Below, in pieces: positions 35,019-44,377 of a stretch of 64,000 nucleotides of DNA. Made by a program: the position numbers and the translations under genes. Origin of the DNA: Microtetraspora malaysiensis (lineage in GTDB: Bacteria > Actinomycetota > Actinomycetes > Streptosporangiales > Streptosporangiaceae); NCBI RefSeq assembly GCF_001528665.1, contig NZ_BBYJ01000022.1:62001-126000 (forward strand), written 5' to 3'. The number at the start of each line of letters is the position of its first letter. The stretch's first letter is position 1. A model generated the notes under the pieces. The model ran no database searches and was not told where the DNA came from. It saw nothing but the letters and a program-made list of their open reading frames with translations.

Positions 35019-35988
35019 CGCGGCCCACCACCGAAGGGACCTGCCCGCGGACGATCCTGGCGATGTTCTCCAGCGCCGGGGAACCCGCCCCCAGATAGTC
35101 GGTGTGCCCGCCGTCACCCGCCGCGAAGACGCGCGCGCCGAACTCCGGGGACATCGGATCGACTCCGAACCCGACCGTGACGAACGGAAGACGGAACTGG
35201 ACGTGCGGCACGCCGGCGATCCAGTCACCGCCACCCCGGCCGGCCCACACCGTCGCCCGGGTCCGCAGCGCGGCGACGTCGGCGGCGGCCACCCCGGCGC
35301 TGCCGTACAGGACGATGTCCGCGACGTCCAGGCCGGACGCGGCACGGGCGCAGACCACACTCCCGTAGGAGTGGCACAGCAGCGAGATCCGCGCGCCGGG
35401 CCGGGCCACCCGCAACCCCCGGACGAACGCGCGAAGACCGGGGGCGGCCTCATCCGCGCGGCCGGGCGTCAGCGCCGCCAAGCTCATCATGCTGGGCGTC
35501 CGATAGCCCATCCAGGCGATGACCGCGGACCGCGCACCGAGCTCCCGCGCCAGTCGCGTCGCGCCACCGTGCAGGCGCCCGTACTTGTCGAGGTTGGTGT
35601 CGGCGCCGGGAACCAGCACGGCGATCCGCTCCGCCGTCGACAGGTCGCCGTAGACCTCGGCCGTACGGCCCCCGTCGCGGCCGTCGAAGAACAGGAACTG
35701 CCGGGCCGGATCCGCCAGGGCCCCCAGCATCACGGCCCGCCCCCGGTCGCCGTGACCGGCGGCCGTCCGCTCGGCCGCCCGGATGGCCGCACGGCTGGTG
35801 GCATATCGCCCGGCCAAAGCCGGGGGAGTCACGGCCCGCGGAGGAGCCCAGGCGGCGGAGACGGCGGGGACGGGCGCGGGGACGGCCGCGGAGCGGGCCG
35901 CGCCCGACATCGGCACCGCCACCGAGCCGGCGACGAGCGCGGCGAGCAGGGCACGGCGCAGGCGGCTCCCGCGCGAATTGGGCGCCAT
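35011..35988 (-). CDS. Secreted alpha/beta hydrolase (DUF1023 type)
   Basis: 325 aa from ATG 35988, with AAGGA upstream. A signal peptide (RRALLAALVAGSVAVPMSGA) is followed by a Pro/Ala linker and an alpha/beta-hydrolase fold. The nucleophile elbow is CHSYGS (Ser flanked as G/H-x-S-x-G variants) in ISLLCHSYGSVV, preceded by AVLVPGADTNLDKY and followed by GHTDYL near the C-terminus, a likely catalytic His. This matches the actinobacterial DUF1023 group of secreted esterase-like proteins. First gene of the four-gene operon ending in the response regulator. Confidence 0.88.
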   Translation of the reverse strand: MAPNSRGSRLRRALLAALVAGSVAVPMSGAARSAAVPAPVPAVSAAWAPPRAVTPPALAGRYATSRAAIRAAERTAAGHGDRGRAVMLGALADPARQFLFFDGRDGGRTAEVYGDLSTAERIAVLVPGADTNLDKYGRLHGGATRLARELGARSAVIAWMGYRTPSMMSLAALTPGRADEAAPGLRAFVRGLRVARPGARISLLCHSYGSVVCARAASGLDVADIVLYGSAGVAAADVAALRTRATVWAGRGGGDWIAGVPHVQFRLPFVTVGFGVDPMSPEFGARVFAAGDGGHTDYLGAGSPALENIARIVRGQVPSVVGRGA

Positions 35989-36138
35989 GGGGGATGGTCC
36001 TTCCGTAACGGATCTCTCTCGTATGTCAGGACCCGAAGTTATGGACCACCCCTTCTGGCCGGCGTCCCGCCAGGGAGCGAACTTCTCGCGTAGCTCTGAA
36101 GTACTACGAGTAGGGGCTCCTGCATCGCCGGTAGGTCG

Positions 36139-36969
36139 TCAGGCGGCGCCGGGGCTCGAACTCGCGGGGAAGCGCGTGTGCGGGACGACCATCGGGGTGA
36201 ACGTCCGCGGGTCGGGCACGATGTCGCAGGCCAGTCCGAAGACGTCCGCGACGAGCCCCGAGGTCAGCACCTCGGCCGGTGGACCTTCGGCGACCACCTG
36301 TCCGCGGTGCATCACGACCAGATGGGAGGCGAACCGGGCGGCCTGGTTGAGGTCGTGGAGCACGGCGACGATGGTCTTGCCCTCGTCGTGCAGTTCCCGG
36401 CAGAGCTCCAGCAACTCGTACTGGTGGGCGATGTCGAGGAATGTGGTCGGCTCGTCGAGGAGCAGCAGGTCCGTCTGCTGTGCCAGGACCATGGCGATCC
36501 AGGCGCGCTGCCGCTGGCCCCCGGACAGCTCGCTCACCCGCGCCTCCGCGAGATCGGCCAGGCCGGTGCGGTCGAGCGCGAACCCGATCGCCACGTCGTC
36601 GTGCGGTGACCACTGGCGGAGCAGCGTGTGATGCGGAAAGCGGCCACGCCGCACCAGGTCTCGCACGGTGATTCCGTCGGGCGCGACCGGGGTCTGCGGC
36701 AGGAGCGCCATGTGGCGGGCGGCCTCCTTCCCCCGGTATGTCCAGAGGTCCTTGCCGTGTAGCAGTACGCGTCCACCGGCCGGCTTCAGCCCGCGGGCCA
36801 GCGCCTTGATCAGCGTTGACTTGCCACACCCATTGGGGCCGATGATCATGGTGAAGGCGCCGTGCGGGATGTCGAGGCTGACCTCGCGCACGATCGGGGC
36901 GCCGCCGTAGGAGAGCGTCACTTTCCGCACGCTCAGCCCTTTCCCGCCCGGTTCGACTGGGGTGTTCAC
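36139..36969 (-). CDS. Siderophore ABC importer, ATP-binding protein (FepC-like)
   Basis: 276 aa. GTG 36969 overlaps the permease stop (GTGA) and has AAAGGGA upstream; an in-frame ATG at 36987 is the alternative start. Walker A GPNGCGKST, signature LSGGQRQR, Walker B LLLLDEPTTFLD and switch His in VLHDLNQAARF are intact. It drives uptake of ferric siderophore with the two FecCD permeases and the binding protein encoded upstream. Last gene of the operon under the iron box at 40245. Confidence 0.95.
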   Translation of the reverse strand: MNTPVEPGGKGLSVRKVTLSYGGAPIVREVSLDIPHGAFTMIIGPNGCGKSTLIKALARGLKPAGGRVLLHGKDLWTYRGKEAARHMALLPQTPVAPDGITVRDLVRRGRFPHHTLLRQWSPHDDVAIGFALDRTGLADLAEARVSELSGGQRQRAWIAMVLAQQTDLLLLDEPTTFLDIAHQYELLELCRELHDEGKTIVAVLHDLNQAARFASHLVVMHRGQVVAEGPPAEVLTSGLVADVFGLACDIVPDPRTFTPMVVPHTRFPASSSPGAA

Positions 36970-38018
36970 AGGCGTCCCTTTCTCCATTCGCGGACCAGTA
37001 GAAAGCCGAGGTAGGCCCCGCCGATCGCCAGCGTGTAGATGCCGACCGGCAGGTTCACCGGGAGGGGCAGCTGCTGCGCGGCGAGATCAGCCAGCACCAG
37101 CAGCAGGGCGCCGACCAGCGCGGCCGGGGTCAGATGCGGGCCCGGCCGGCCGGTGACCCGTTTGGCGATCTGCGGGGCGGTCAGCGAGATGAAGGCGACA
37201 GGGCCGGCGACGGAGACGGCGCCGGCGGAGAGGACGATCGACAGCGTGACGGCCCAGGCCCGGGTGGATCTCGGCCCGGCCCCGAGCGCCCCGGCGAGTT
37301 CGTCGCCCATCTCGCCGATATCCAGGCGCCCGGCGATGAGCGCGACCAACGGCACCGCGACAAGGAGCACCACCCAGATCGTCACCGCGTGACTCCAGGA
37401 CCGGGCCGCCAGGCTGCCGTTGACGTACGCGGTGAGCACGGCGGCCTTGTCCCGCTCCACGGCGTACACCACGTACTGCGTGAACGCCGTGGCGATCGAG
37501 AAGACGCCGATGCCGGCCACGATGAGACGCCCGGGGCTGCGGAACCCGGTCCCGGTCGACACGTAGACCAGCGCCATCGCGGCCGCGGCGCCGGCCAGGG
37601 CGCCGACGGGCACCGGCAGCACGCCGGGCAGGTACAGCGCGACGACCGCGGCGCCCGCCCCGGCGCCGGCGGCGAGTCCGATCACATCGGGACTGCCGAG
37701 CGGATTGCGGGTGACGGTCTGGAACAGCGCGCCGGAGAGCCCGAGCGCGGCCCCGGTACCGACGGCCACGACGAGGCGCGGCCCACGCAGCCGTCCCAGG
37801 ACGAACGCCTGCGTGCCGTCCGCGCCTCCGGTGAGAGCACCGGGAAGATCGGTGACCGGGATGCCGAGCCGCCCCAGCGACAGCGTGGCGACGGCGGCCG
37901 CGGCGACGAGGACGACCGTGCCGATCGCGACGACCACGGAGACGCGCGCGACCGGGATCGCCACGGCGCGTCCGATCGTGACGAAGCCGCGCGGGGGCGT
38001 GGTGCGGTTTCCGGTCAT
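36966..38018 (-). CDS. Siderophore ABC importer, FecCD permease (second)
   Basis: 350 aa from ATG 38018 (overlaps the preceding stop, ATGA). About ten membrane helices. The family signature GALFQTVTRNPLGSPDVIGLAAGAGAGA and the later GPVAFISLTAPQIAKRVTG (coupling to the ATPase) are clear. Pairs with the other FecCD protein as a heterodimeric channel, FepD/FepG style. Confidence 0.94.
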   Translation of the reverse strand: MTGNRTTPPRGFVTIGRAVAIPVARVSVVVAIGTVVLVAAAAVATLSLGRLGIPVTDLPGALTGGADGTQAFVLGRLRGPRLVVAVGTGAALGLSGALFQTVTRNPLGSPDVIGLAAGAGAGAAVVALYLPGVLPVPVGALAGAAAAMALVYVSTGTGFRSPGRLIVAGIGVFSIATAFTQYVVYAVERDKAAVLTAYVNGSLAARSWSHAVTIWVVLLVAVPLVALIAGRLDIGEMGDELAGALGAGPRSTRAWAVTLSIVLSAGAVSVAGPVAFISLTAPQIAKRVTGRPGPHLTPAALVGALLLVLADLAAQQLPLPVNLPVGIYTLAIGGAYLGFLLVREWRKGRL

Positions 38019-39052
38019 GTGGCGCCCCTCATCCTGCGCACCGTGAGGAGCAGCGCCGGGGCTCCGATGAACGCGGTCACGACGCCCACCATCAGTTCCT
38101 GCGGCCGTAGCACCAGGCGGCCCACCACGTCGGCGAGAAGCAACAGAGCGGGACCGATGACGGCGGAGAACGCGATCTGGACCCGGAAATCCAGGCCGGC
38201 CAGCGCTCTGACCATGTGGGGTACGGCCAGGCCGACGAAGGCGATGGGGCCGACCGCCGCGGTCGCCGCCGTGCTCAGCAGCACGGCGGCGAGAAGTCCC
38301 CCCGAACGCGTCACGGCCGGGTTGGCGCCGAGCGCCGACGCGGACTCGTCGCCGAGCGCGAGCGTGTTGAGGCCCGAGCCGAGCAGCACCGCGACGACGA
38401 GACCGGCGACGGCGGGCGGGAGCACAGAGGCGAAGACGTCGAAGTTCCTGCCGCCCAGAGCGCCGACCACCCAGTAGCGGTAGCTGTCGAAGACCTGCGG
38501 CTTGCTCAACGCCACCGCCTGCACGTACGCCCCGAGAACCGCCGAGACCACGGCCCCGGCGAGGACGAGCCGTACCGGGCCGCCGGCGGATCCCGCCGCT
38601 CCGATGACGTGGACGAGCGCCCCGGCGGTGAGCGCCCCGGCCAGCGCCCACCAGACGGCGGCCCACTGGCCGGACGCGCCCAGGACGGCCGTGGCGGTGA
38701 CGATCCCGGCGGACGCGCCGGCCGTGATGCCGAGGAGGCCGGGGTCGGCGAGCGGGTTCCTGGTCACGCCCTGCATGAGCGTGCCCGCGACGGCGAGGCA
38801 GAGCCCGGCCAGGAGGCCGAGTGCCGTACGCGGATAGCGGCTCTCCACGACGACGGCGATCTCGGGGGGCGCAGTGCCGTTCAGTACGGCGAACACCTGG
38901 GAGAGCGAGGTCGGGTGGCTGCCGAACGCGACGCTCGCGAGGATCGCCAGAGCGAGCACGACCAGGGCGAGGAACAGGAAGGACAACCGCCGCGCGCGGC
39001 CGGCGCGACTCGCGTCGGCCGTGCGCGGACGGGACAGGGGGCCGATGGACAT
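38015..39052 (-). CDS. Siderophore ABC importer, FecCD permease (first)
   Basis: 345 aa from ATG 39052. Membrane helices throughout, with GTLMQGVTRNPLADPGLLGITAGASAGI and GPIAFVGLAVPHMVRALAG, the standard FecCD motifs. It follows the binding-protein gene by 22 bp and overlaps the second permease by 4 bp. Inner-membrane channel half for Fe-siderophore uptake. Confidence 0.94.
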   Translation of the reverse strand: MSIGPLSRPRTADASRAGRARRLSFLFLALVVLALAILASVAFGSHPTSLSQVFAVLNGTAPPEIAVVVESRYPRTALGLLAGLCLAVAGTLMQGVTRNPLADPGLLGITAGASAGIVTATAVLGASGQWAAVWWALAGALTAGALVHVIGAAGSAGGPVRLVLAGAVVSAVLGAYVQAVALSKPQVFDSYRYWVVGALGGRNFDVFASVLPPAVAGLVVAVLLGSGLNTLALGDESASALGANPAVTRSGGLLAAVLLSTAATAAVGPIAFVGLAVPHMVRALAGLDFRVQIAFSAVIGPALLLLADVVGRLVLRPQELMVGVVTAFIGAPALLLTVRRMRGAT

Positions 39053-39074
39053 GGGCGACGGGCCGTCCGCGGGC

Positions 39075-40121
39075 TCAGCGGCCGAGGGTGGCCACGGCCT
39101 TGTCGATCATCGGCAGGTACCGATCGATCACCCACGGAACGGTGAGCGGGTTGATGATCGACGACGCGGTGACGAACGAGTTGTCGTCGCTGGACACGAC
39201 GCCGCCGCGCTTGACCGCCGGGATCGCGGCGTACAGCTTCTGCGCCTCGATCTCCTTGCGGGTCCTGTCATCGGTGTAGAAGGTGAAGATCAGATCGCTG
39301 TTCGCGAGCTTCGGCGCGTTTTCCAGGCCGATCAGGGCGGAGGCGGTGCCCTTGGTCTCCTCGAAGGAGCTCACCACCGGGTCGACCGTGAGCCCCAGCG
39401 CCGAGACCATGTCGACCCGCTGTTCCCCCGGCAGGAACACGCCGAGCGTGCCGGGACCGGCGGTGTAGATGTAGGAGAAGGTCACGTCCTTGTACTGCGG
39501 GCGGGACGCGGCCGCGTCGGCGAGCTGCCGATTGATCCGCGCGATCAGCGTGTCGCCGTCGGCGGGCCGGCCCAGCGCCTTGGCGATAGTCTGGATCTGC
39601 TCGTCCCACTTCGTCGTCCACGGCTCGCCCGGGTAGGCGACGGTGGGCGCGATGTCCTTGAGGATGTCGTACTGCTCCTTGGTGATGCCGGACCAGGGGG
39701 CCAGGATCACGTCCGGGTGGAGTTCGACGATCGCGTCGAAGTCGATGTCCTCGCCGCCGTCGAACTGCTTCGGCAGCGTGCCGCCGGCCTTGGTCACCGC
39801 CTCATGGATCCACGGCAGGTAGCCGGTCTTGTCGCTGCCCCACGCGTAGCTCTCGATGCCCACCGGTGTGTGGCCCAGCGCGATCGCGGTCTCGGTCGAG
39901 CCCTGTCCGAGGGTGACGATCCGTTCCGGCTTCTCGTTGATCGTCGCCTGGCCGAGCGCGCTGTCGATCGTGACGGGGAAGGCGGCGCCCGCGGCTTTCG
40001 CCGGTTCGGGGGCGGGCTTCTCGTCGGTCGACGAGCAGGCTCCCAGGGCGAGGACCGCCACGGTGGCGATCGTCGAGACAGTGAGCGCGCGGCGGCGCAC
40101 ACGGGTGAACGAGAACGGCAT
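39075..40121 (-). CDS. Ferric-siderophore substrate-binding lipoprotein
   Basis: 348 aa from ATG 40121 with AAGGAA upstream. Lipoprotein signal TVSTIATVAVLALGACSS (lipobox LGAC). Type III periplasmic-binding fold: ERIVTLGQGSTETAIALGHTPVGI, FDAIVELHPDVILAPWSGIT, FSYIYTAGPGTLGVF, typical FepB/FhuD-like order. It delivers the Fe-siderophore to the FecCD channel. First gene of the four-gene operon and directly downstream of an iron box. No siderophore biosynthesis genes are in this window, so it may take up a self-made siderophore encoded elsewhere or a xenosiderophore. Confidence 0.94.
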   Translation of the reverse strand: MPFSFTRVRRRALTVSTIATVAVLALGACSSTDEKPAPEPAKAAGAAFPVTIDSALGQATINEKPERIVTLGQGSTETAIALGHTPVGIESYAWGSDKTGYLPWIHEAVTKAGGTLPKQFDGGEDIDFDAIVELHPDVILAPWSGITKEQYDILKDIAPTVAYPGEPWTTKWDEQIQTIAKALGRPADGDTLIARINRQLADAAASRPQYKDVTFSYIYTAGPGTLGVFLPGEQRVDMVSALGLTVDPVVSSFEETKGTASALIGLENAPKLANSDLIFTFYTDDRTRKEIEAQKLYAAIPAVKRGGVVSSDDNSFVTASSIINPLTVPWVIDRYLPMIDKAVATLGR

Positions 40122-40244
40122 CGAAGTTCCTTGTGTTCTGCGAACTGCGCGGGTCGTGTTTTCCCCCGCGGGGGAGGCGGAGGTATGCGCCCCCGGAATG
40201 AGCCCAGGCGGGAAACCGTGCAGGTCGCCACCAGAGGTGCGCAC

Positions 40245-40263
40245 TTAGGTGAGGCTAACCTAA
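40245..40263. promoter_or_regulatory. IdeR/DmdR-type iron box
   Basis: TTAGGTGAGGCTAACCTAA, one mismatch from the perfect 19-bp iron-box palindrome, 124 bp upstream of the binding-protein start. It implies repression by iron-loaded IdeR/DmdR. Confidence 0.92.
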
Positions 40264-40649
40264 CCAATATGGCGATCGCAATCTACCTACCGCTGACCGG
40301 GCCATTGCCTGGCGCCCGTTTCGCCGCGTGCGGCTTCGGTCCGCCGCGCGCAGAGACCGGGAAGGTACGCGAACGCATGGTTTTTCATGACCCGCCACGG
40401 ACTGTGGCCGAGCGAAGGCGTCGAACAAACCCTGCCAGATTGGGTTCGTCGGGCCGGGCACGAGCGAAGGACAGCGTCCGGAGCGCCATTCGGACGCGAG
40501 TCGTGCCGATGGCCGCGCGGCCCGGCTCGACGACACAGGGCTATGAGCACATCGACCTGCGGCGGTCCGGCATCCGGGATACCTCGACGATCACGGACCG
40601 GTACGCCGCCGGATACACAGGCATCCATTGGCATCCATAGGAGGAAGAA
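40264..40649. other. Intergenic, no gene seen
   Basis: 386 bp between the iron box and the lipoprotein gene. Possible promoter DNA for the latter; no convincing frame, repeat or RNA structure. Confidence 0.45.
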
Positions 40650-41237
40650 GTGGCGGCGCGGAGTATTCGATATGCCGGCGTGCACGTGGCGGCGGCTCTG
40701 CTGTCGGTGACGCTGCTCGCCGGCTGCGGCGGCAACACGGCCACCACCGCGGCGGAGGAAGGCGCGGGCGCCCCCAAACCGGCGGCGACTCCCACGAGCA
40801 CCGATGCCGAGTACACCGGCGCGTGTCCGACGGGAGGCAACGCCAAGCGGTTCGCCAAGACCCGCTTCGCGCTGCACGCGGGTCTCGCGCTGGGCGCTTT
40901 TCATCGCTACATCTACAAGCCCCTGCGCGCCGGCGGCTTCCAGGCCGGGGCGGAGAAGCGGAAGCGCACATTCGTCAAGGCGGCGGTGGCCGGTGCTTTC
41001 GCCCTTCATCAGCTGAAGGTCGCCAAGGGGTTCGCCGTGGCCAATCCGACGCTGTGCAAGTCCGTTGAAGGGGTCACCGGCCACTTCACCCACCTCACGG
41101 ACAGACTGAAGAGCGGCACCGCCACACCGGCCGACCTCGACGCCAGCAAGAGCTCCATTGACGCCCTCCAGGGTCACGCCGGGCAGACGGGTTACCCGTT
41201 CAAGGAGCAGAACGTCAGCATCCCCGGCGCCGCCTGA
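40650..41237 (+). CDS. Putative lipoprotein, unknown function
   Basis: 195 aa from GTG 40650, with AGGAGG five bases upstream. N-terminal VAAALLSVTLLAGCGGN has lipobox LAGC, so it is lipid-anchored outside. A Thr/Ala/Pro-rich linker is followed by a helical domain rich in Lys, His and Phe (FHRYIYKPLRAGGF, FVKAAVAGAFALHQLKVAKG) and a Cys in NPTLCKSVEG. I do not recognise the family. Stand-alone: bounded upstream by noncoding DNA and downstream by a terminator hairpin. Confidence 0.75.
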   Translation: MAARSIRYAGVHVAAALLSVTLLAGCGGNTATTAAEEGAGAPKPAATPTSTDAEYTGACPTGGNAKRFAKTRFALHAGLALGAFHRYIYKPLRAGGFQAGAEKRKRTFVKAAVAGAFALHQLKVAKGFAVANPTLCKSVEGVTGHFTHLTDRLKSGTATPADLDASKSSIDALQGHAGQTGYPFKEQNVSIPGAA

Positions 41238-41299
41238 CCGGCCCAGGGGACGCGGCCGCTCGCGGCCGGCCACCATGGCCGGATCGATGAGACGGGAGA

Positions 41300-41340
41300 G
41301 CAGAAGAGCTCCTGGGTGAGATGCCCAGGGGCTCTTCTGC
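41300..41340 (+). terminator. Hairpin after the lipoprotein gene
   Basis: GCAGAAGAGC-t-CCTGGG pairs with CCCAGG-g-GCTCTTCTGC around a 7-nt loop, 62 nt after the stop. No T-run. Confidence 0.85.
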
Positions 41341-41415
41341 CACTTCGCTGAAACCACCGGACGCGAAGCGGATTCGCGGACGGCGGCCCGAACCCGTGGC
41401 GTGAAAGGTGGATCA

Positions 41416-42066
41416 ATGAATGTGGATGTGGTCCTGCCCTGCCTGGACGAGGCCGGAGCGCTGCCCTGGGTGATCGGCCGCCTCCCGCCGGGATTCCGCG
41501 CCATCGTGGTGGACAACGGCTCGTCCGACGGGTCGGCGGAGATCGCCCGCTCACTCGGGGCCGTCGTCGTGGCGGAACCCCGGCGCGGCTTCGGCGCGGC
41601 CTGCCGCCGGGGCCTGATCGCGGCCACCACGGACGTGGTGTGCTTCTGTGACTGTGACGCCACCCTGGACCCCCGGCAGCTCCCTCGGGTGGCCGGACCG
41701 GTCCTCCAGGGCGACGCGGATCTGGTGCTCGGGCGCCGACGGCCCGTCGCCAGGGGCGCCTGGCCGCTGCCCGCGCGGCTCGCCAACCGTGAACTCGCCC
41801 GGCTCATACGGCGCCGCACCGGCGTGCGCGTACACGACCTCGGGCCGATGCGGGCGGCCCGGCGCGCGGAGCTTCTCGCGCTGAACCTGGCCGACCGGCG
41901 GTCCGGGTACTCGCTGGAGATGCTGGTGCGCGCCGCCGACGCCGGCTGGCGGGTGAGTGAGACCGACGTGGACTACCGTCCGCGCATCGGCCGCTCGAAA
42001 GTCACCGGGACCGCGCGCGGTTACTGGCAGGCCGTGCGCGACATGCGTAAGGTGCTCGCCCGGTGA
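41416..42066 (+). CDS. Glycosyltransferase family 2
   Basis: 216 aa from ATG 41416 (AAGGTGG upstream). GT-A fold: VVLPCLDEAGALPWVI, VVDNGSSDGSAEIA, the metal-binding CFCDCDATLDPRQLP (DxD-like), then VHDLGPMRAARR and GYSLEMLVRAADAGW. It resembles DPM1-like polyprenyl-phosphate sugar transferases without a membrane anchor. First gene of a 4-bp-overlap series with the DUF2064 and membrane glycosyltransferase genes, so it probably charges a lipid carrier with a sugar for the latter. Confidence 0.92.
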   Translation: MNVDVVLPCLDEAGALPWVIGRLPPGFRAIVVDNGSSDGSAEIARSLGAVVVAEPRRGFGAACRRGLIAATTDVVCFCDCDATLDPRQLPRVAGPVLQGDADLVLGRRRPVARGAWPLPARLANRELARLIRRRTGVRVHDLGPMRAARRAELLALNLADRRSGYSLEMLVRAADAGWRVSETDVDYRPRIGRSKVTGTARGYWQAVRDMRKVLAR

Positions 42067-42713
42067 GGACAGGGGGCGGGGGCGGCTTGCGCATGACCTT
42101 GCTGGTCATCGCGAAGGAACCGTTGCCCGGCCGGGTCAAGACCCGGTTGGTGCCGCCCTACACCTTCGAGCAGGCCGCTCAGCTGGCCGAGGCGGCGTTG
42201 TCCGACACGCTCGCGGCGGCGCGCACGGTTCCCGCGTGCCGCCGCGTCCTGATTCTGGAGGGGCGGCCCGGGCCGTGGCTGCCGGACGGCTTCGACGTGA
42301 TCCCGCAGAGTGGCGGCACGCTCGACGAGCGGCTCGCCTCGGCGTTCGCCGCGGTTCGCGGGCCGGCGCTGCTGATCGGCATGGACACCCCGCAGGTGGC
42401 GCCGGAACTGCTCGCGGTCGAATGGGACGGCGTCGACGCGTGGTTCGGTCCCGCCGCGGACGGCGGGTTCTGGGCGCTCGGCCTGCGTGTGCCGGATCCG
42501 GATCTCGTGCGCGGCGTCCCCGTCTCCACGCCGGACACCGGCGCCGCGCAGCTCCTGAGGTTGCGCGCGGCCGGACTGCGGGTGGCCGAGCTGCCGCTCC
42601 TGCGGGACGTCGACACCGCCGAGGACGCCGCCGCGGTGGCCGCCCTCGCGCCGGGTAGTCGGTTCGCCGCCTGCCTGGCCCGGATCGCCGCGGGGCGGGT
42701 CGATCGCCCGTGA
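42063..42713 (+). CDS. DUF2064 / TIGR04282-type nucleotidyltransferase-like protein
   Basis: 216 aa if started at GTG 42063 (GTGA overlap); ATG 42093 (MTLLVIAKEPLPGRVKTRL) is an alternative start. The KTRL loop, LLIGMDTPQV and GPAADGGFWALGL are hallmarks of this GT-A-like family. It is commonly annotated 'arsenosugar biosynthesis glycosyltransferase' although most members have no proven role. Sandwiched between two glycosyltransferases with 4-bp overlaps on both sides, so it acts in the same glycan step. Confidence 0.88.
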   Translation: MRTGGGGGLRMTLLVIAKEPLPGRVKTRLVPPYTFEQAAQLAEAALSDTLAAARTVPACRRVLILEGRPGPWLPDGFDVIPQSGGTLDERLASAFAAVRGPALLIGMDTPQVAPELLAVEWDGVDAWFGPAADGGFWALGLRVPDPDLVRGVPVSTPDTGAAQLLRLRAAGLRVAELPLLRDVDTAEDAAAVAALAPGSRFAACLARIAAGRVDRP

Positions 42714-44275
42714 GCTTCGGGGCGGAGGCGGGACCGCCGCCCGCACAAGGTCCGCGTGTCTGGGAGAAGGGCGCGCGCGCCGTCTCCCGCTTCGCCGCGG
42801 TGGCGGGGCTCGCGGCGATCGCGGTGTTCCTGTCGACCGCCGTGCGCCGCCTGGACCATCCGTACGCGCTCGAGTGGCTGGAGGGCAACTCCCTGGTCGA
42901 GGTGTGGCGGCTCCGCGCCGGACTGCCGCTGTACTCCGCCCCCACCGTCGACTATGTGCCGGACGGTTATCCGCCGCTGTACTTCGTCATCTCGGCGGGC
43001 CCCGCCGCTCTCCTGGGAGAGTCCTACCTGCCGCTCCGGCTGGTGTCGTCGCTCGCGTCGATGGCCTGCTTCGTGGCGCTCGCCCGGCTTGTCCAGCGGG
43101 AGACCGGCGATCTCGCCGCCGGAGTCGCGGCGGCGGGGCTGTACGCCGCGACCTACTTCGCGGCCGGCGCGTGGTTCGATCTCGCCCGGGTGGACTCGCT
43201 GTTCCTCGCCTTCAGCCTGGCGGGGCTGTACGGCGCCCGTTGGATGCGCCGGACGCGAGGCGCGGTGGCGTCGGGCGCGCTGCTCGCCGCGGCGTTTCTC
43301 ACCAAGCAGAACGCGCTCGCCGAGGTGGTGGTGGTCACCGCGGTCCTGCTCTGCGGCGCCTCCCGCCGCCTGGCGGTGATCATGGCGGGGACGTTCGCGG
43401 GTGCGGTCGCGCTGGTCACGCTCGTCTGGGGTGCGGCAAGCCGGGGCTGGTATGTGTTCTACGTCTTCGAACTGCTCGGACAGCATCCCTGGGAGCGGGG
43501 AGCGTGGGCCGGGTTCTGGACCTGGTACCTGTTTCCGATCATGGGGGTCGCTCTCGGTGCGGCGCTGCTCGCGGTGGGGAGGGTCACCCCGGTCGTCGGC
43601 GCGGGCTGCCTCGCCCTGATGGCGGAGGGTTATGCGGGCCTGCTGCACACGGGCGGCGCGGTCAACACCATGCTCCCCGCCTTCGCGGCGGTGGCGCTGC
43701 TCGCCGGCGTCGCGATGGGTGGTCCCCGTCCGGAGTGGCGCCGCGCCGCGGCCGGTGCGCTGGTCCTGCTGCAGATCGCCTTCCTGGCCGCGACGACGTT
43801 CGCCCCGGCCCGGATGGTCCCCACCGCCGCCGACCGGCGCGTGGGCGACGCGCTGGTCGCGTGGGTGCGGGGGTTCGGCGGCCGGGTGGCGGTCTTCTCC
43901 GATCCCGGTCTCGGCATGGCGGCCGGGCTGCCGCCGGTGGCCCATCGGGGGGCCGTCTACGACATCGTGCGCGGCACGAGCGCCGCCGCCAAGGCGTCGC
44001 TGGGTCGGTCCATCGCGCGGGCGATCGAGGAACGGCGGTTCGCGGCGATCGTCGTCGAGCAATCTCAGGACCTCAAAGGTCTCGCGGCCGGCCTGGCCCG
44101 GACCTACCGCCGCTGCCCGGGAACGCTGCTCGCGGGCGTTCCCCGGCAGGTGTTCCGTCCGGTGACCGGGCCCTCGGTACGGCCGGCCGAGCTGTGGCTC
44201 CCCGCCGGCGGCGCATCCTGCGCGGCGGCCTTCCACCGGCTCGCGGTGGAACTGACCCGGAACGCCGGAGCGTAA
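42710..44275 (+). CDS. Polytopic membrane glycosyltransferase (GT39/ArnT-like)
   Basis: 521 aa from GTG 42710 (GTGA overlap). Eight to ten membrane helices. The first extracytoplasmic loop carries YALEWLEGNSLVEVWRLRAG, with acidic catalytic candidates, as in GT-C enzymes, followed by YPPLYFVI and the helix-rich LARVDSLFLAFSLAGLYGARW. A C-terminal soluble tail has two or three Cys. GT-C enzymes transfer sugars from polyprenyl phosphate donors outside the membrane, matching the GT2 gene two positions upstream. Confidence 0.85.
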   Translation: MSFGAEAGPPPAQGPRVWEKGARAVSRFAAVAGLAAIAVFLSTAVRRLDHPYALEWLEGNSLVEVWRLRAGLPLYSAPTVDYVPDGYPPLYFVISAGPAALLGESYLPLRLVSSLASMACFVALARLVQRETGDLAAGVAAAGLYAATYFAAGAWFDLARVDSLFLAFSLAGLYGARWMRRTRGAVASGALLAAAFLTKQNALAEVVVVTAVLLCGASRRLAVIMAGTFAGAVALVTLVWGAASRGWYVFYVFELLGQHPWERGAWAGFWTWYLFPIMGVALGAALLAVGRVTPVVGAGCLALMAEGYAGLLHTGGAVNTMLPAFAAVALLAGVAMGGPRPEWRRAAAGALVLLQIAFLAATTFAPARMVPTAADRRVGDALVAWVRGFGGRVAVFSDPGLGMAAGLPPVAHRGAVYDIVRGTSAAAKASLGRSIARAIEERRFAAIVVEQSQDLKGLAAGLARTYRRCPGTLLAGVPRQVFRPVTGPSVRPAELWLPAGGASCAAAFHRLAVELTRNAGA

Positions 44276-44377
44276 TCGCGTCGATACAATACGCGAAGGG
44301 GGCATGTCCGAATATTTCTAGCGGGCCGGTGTTCGTGCGCGAATACCGGCGGGCGCCGACGCGGGGGTGGTGATCCG

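Noticed and set aside
38874-40640. 588-codon plus-strand frame over the siderophore operon
   Set aside because: Antisense to the binding-protein gene, whose motifs and iron box are clear.
42179-44305. 708-codon minus-strand frame
   Set aside because: Antisense to the DUF2064 and membrane glycosyltransferase genes; low-complexity composition.
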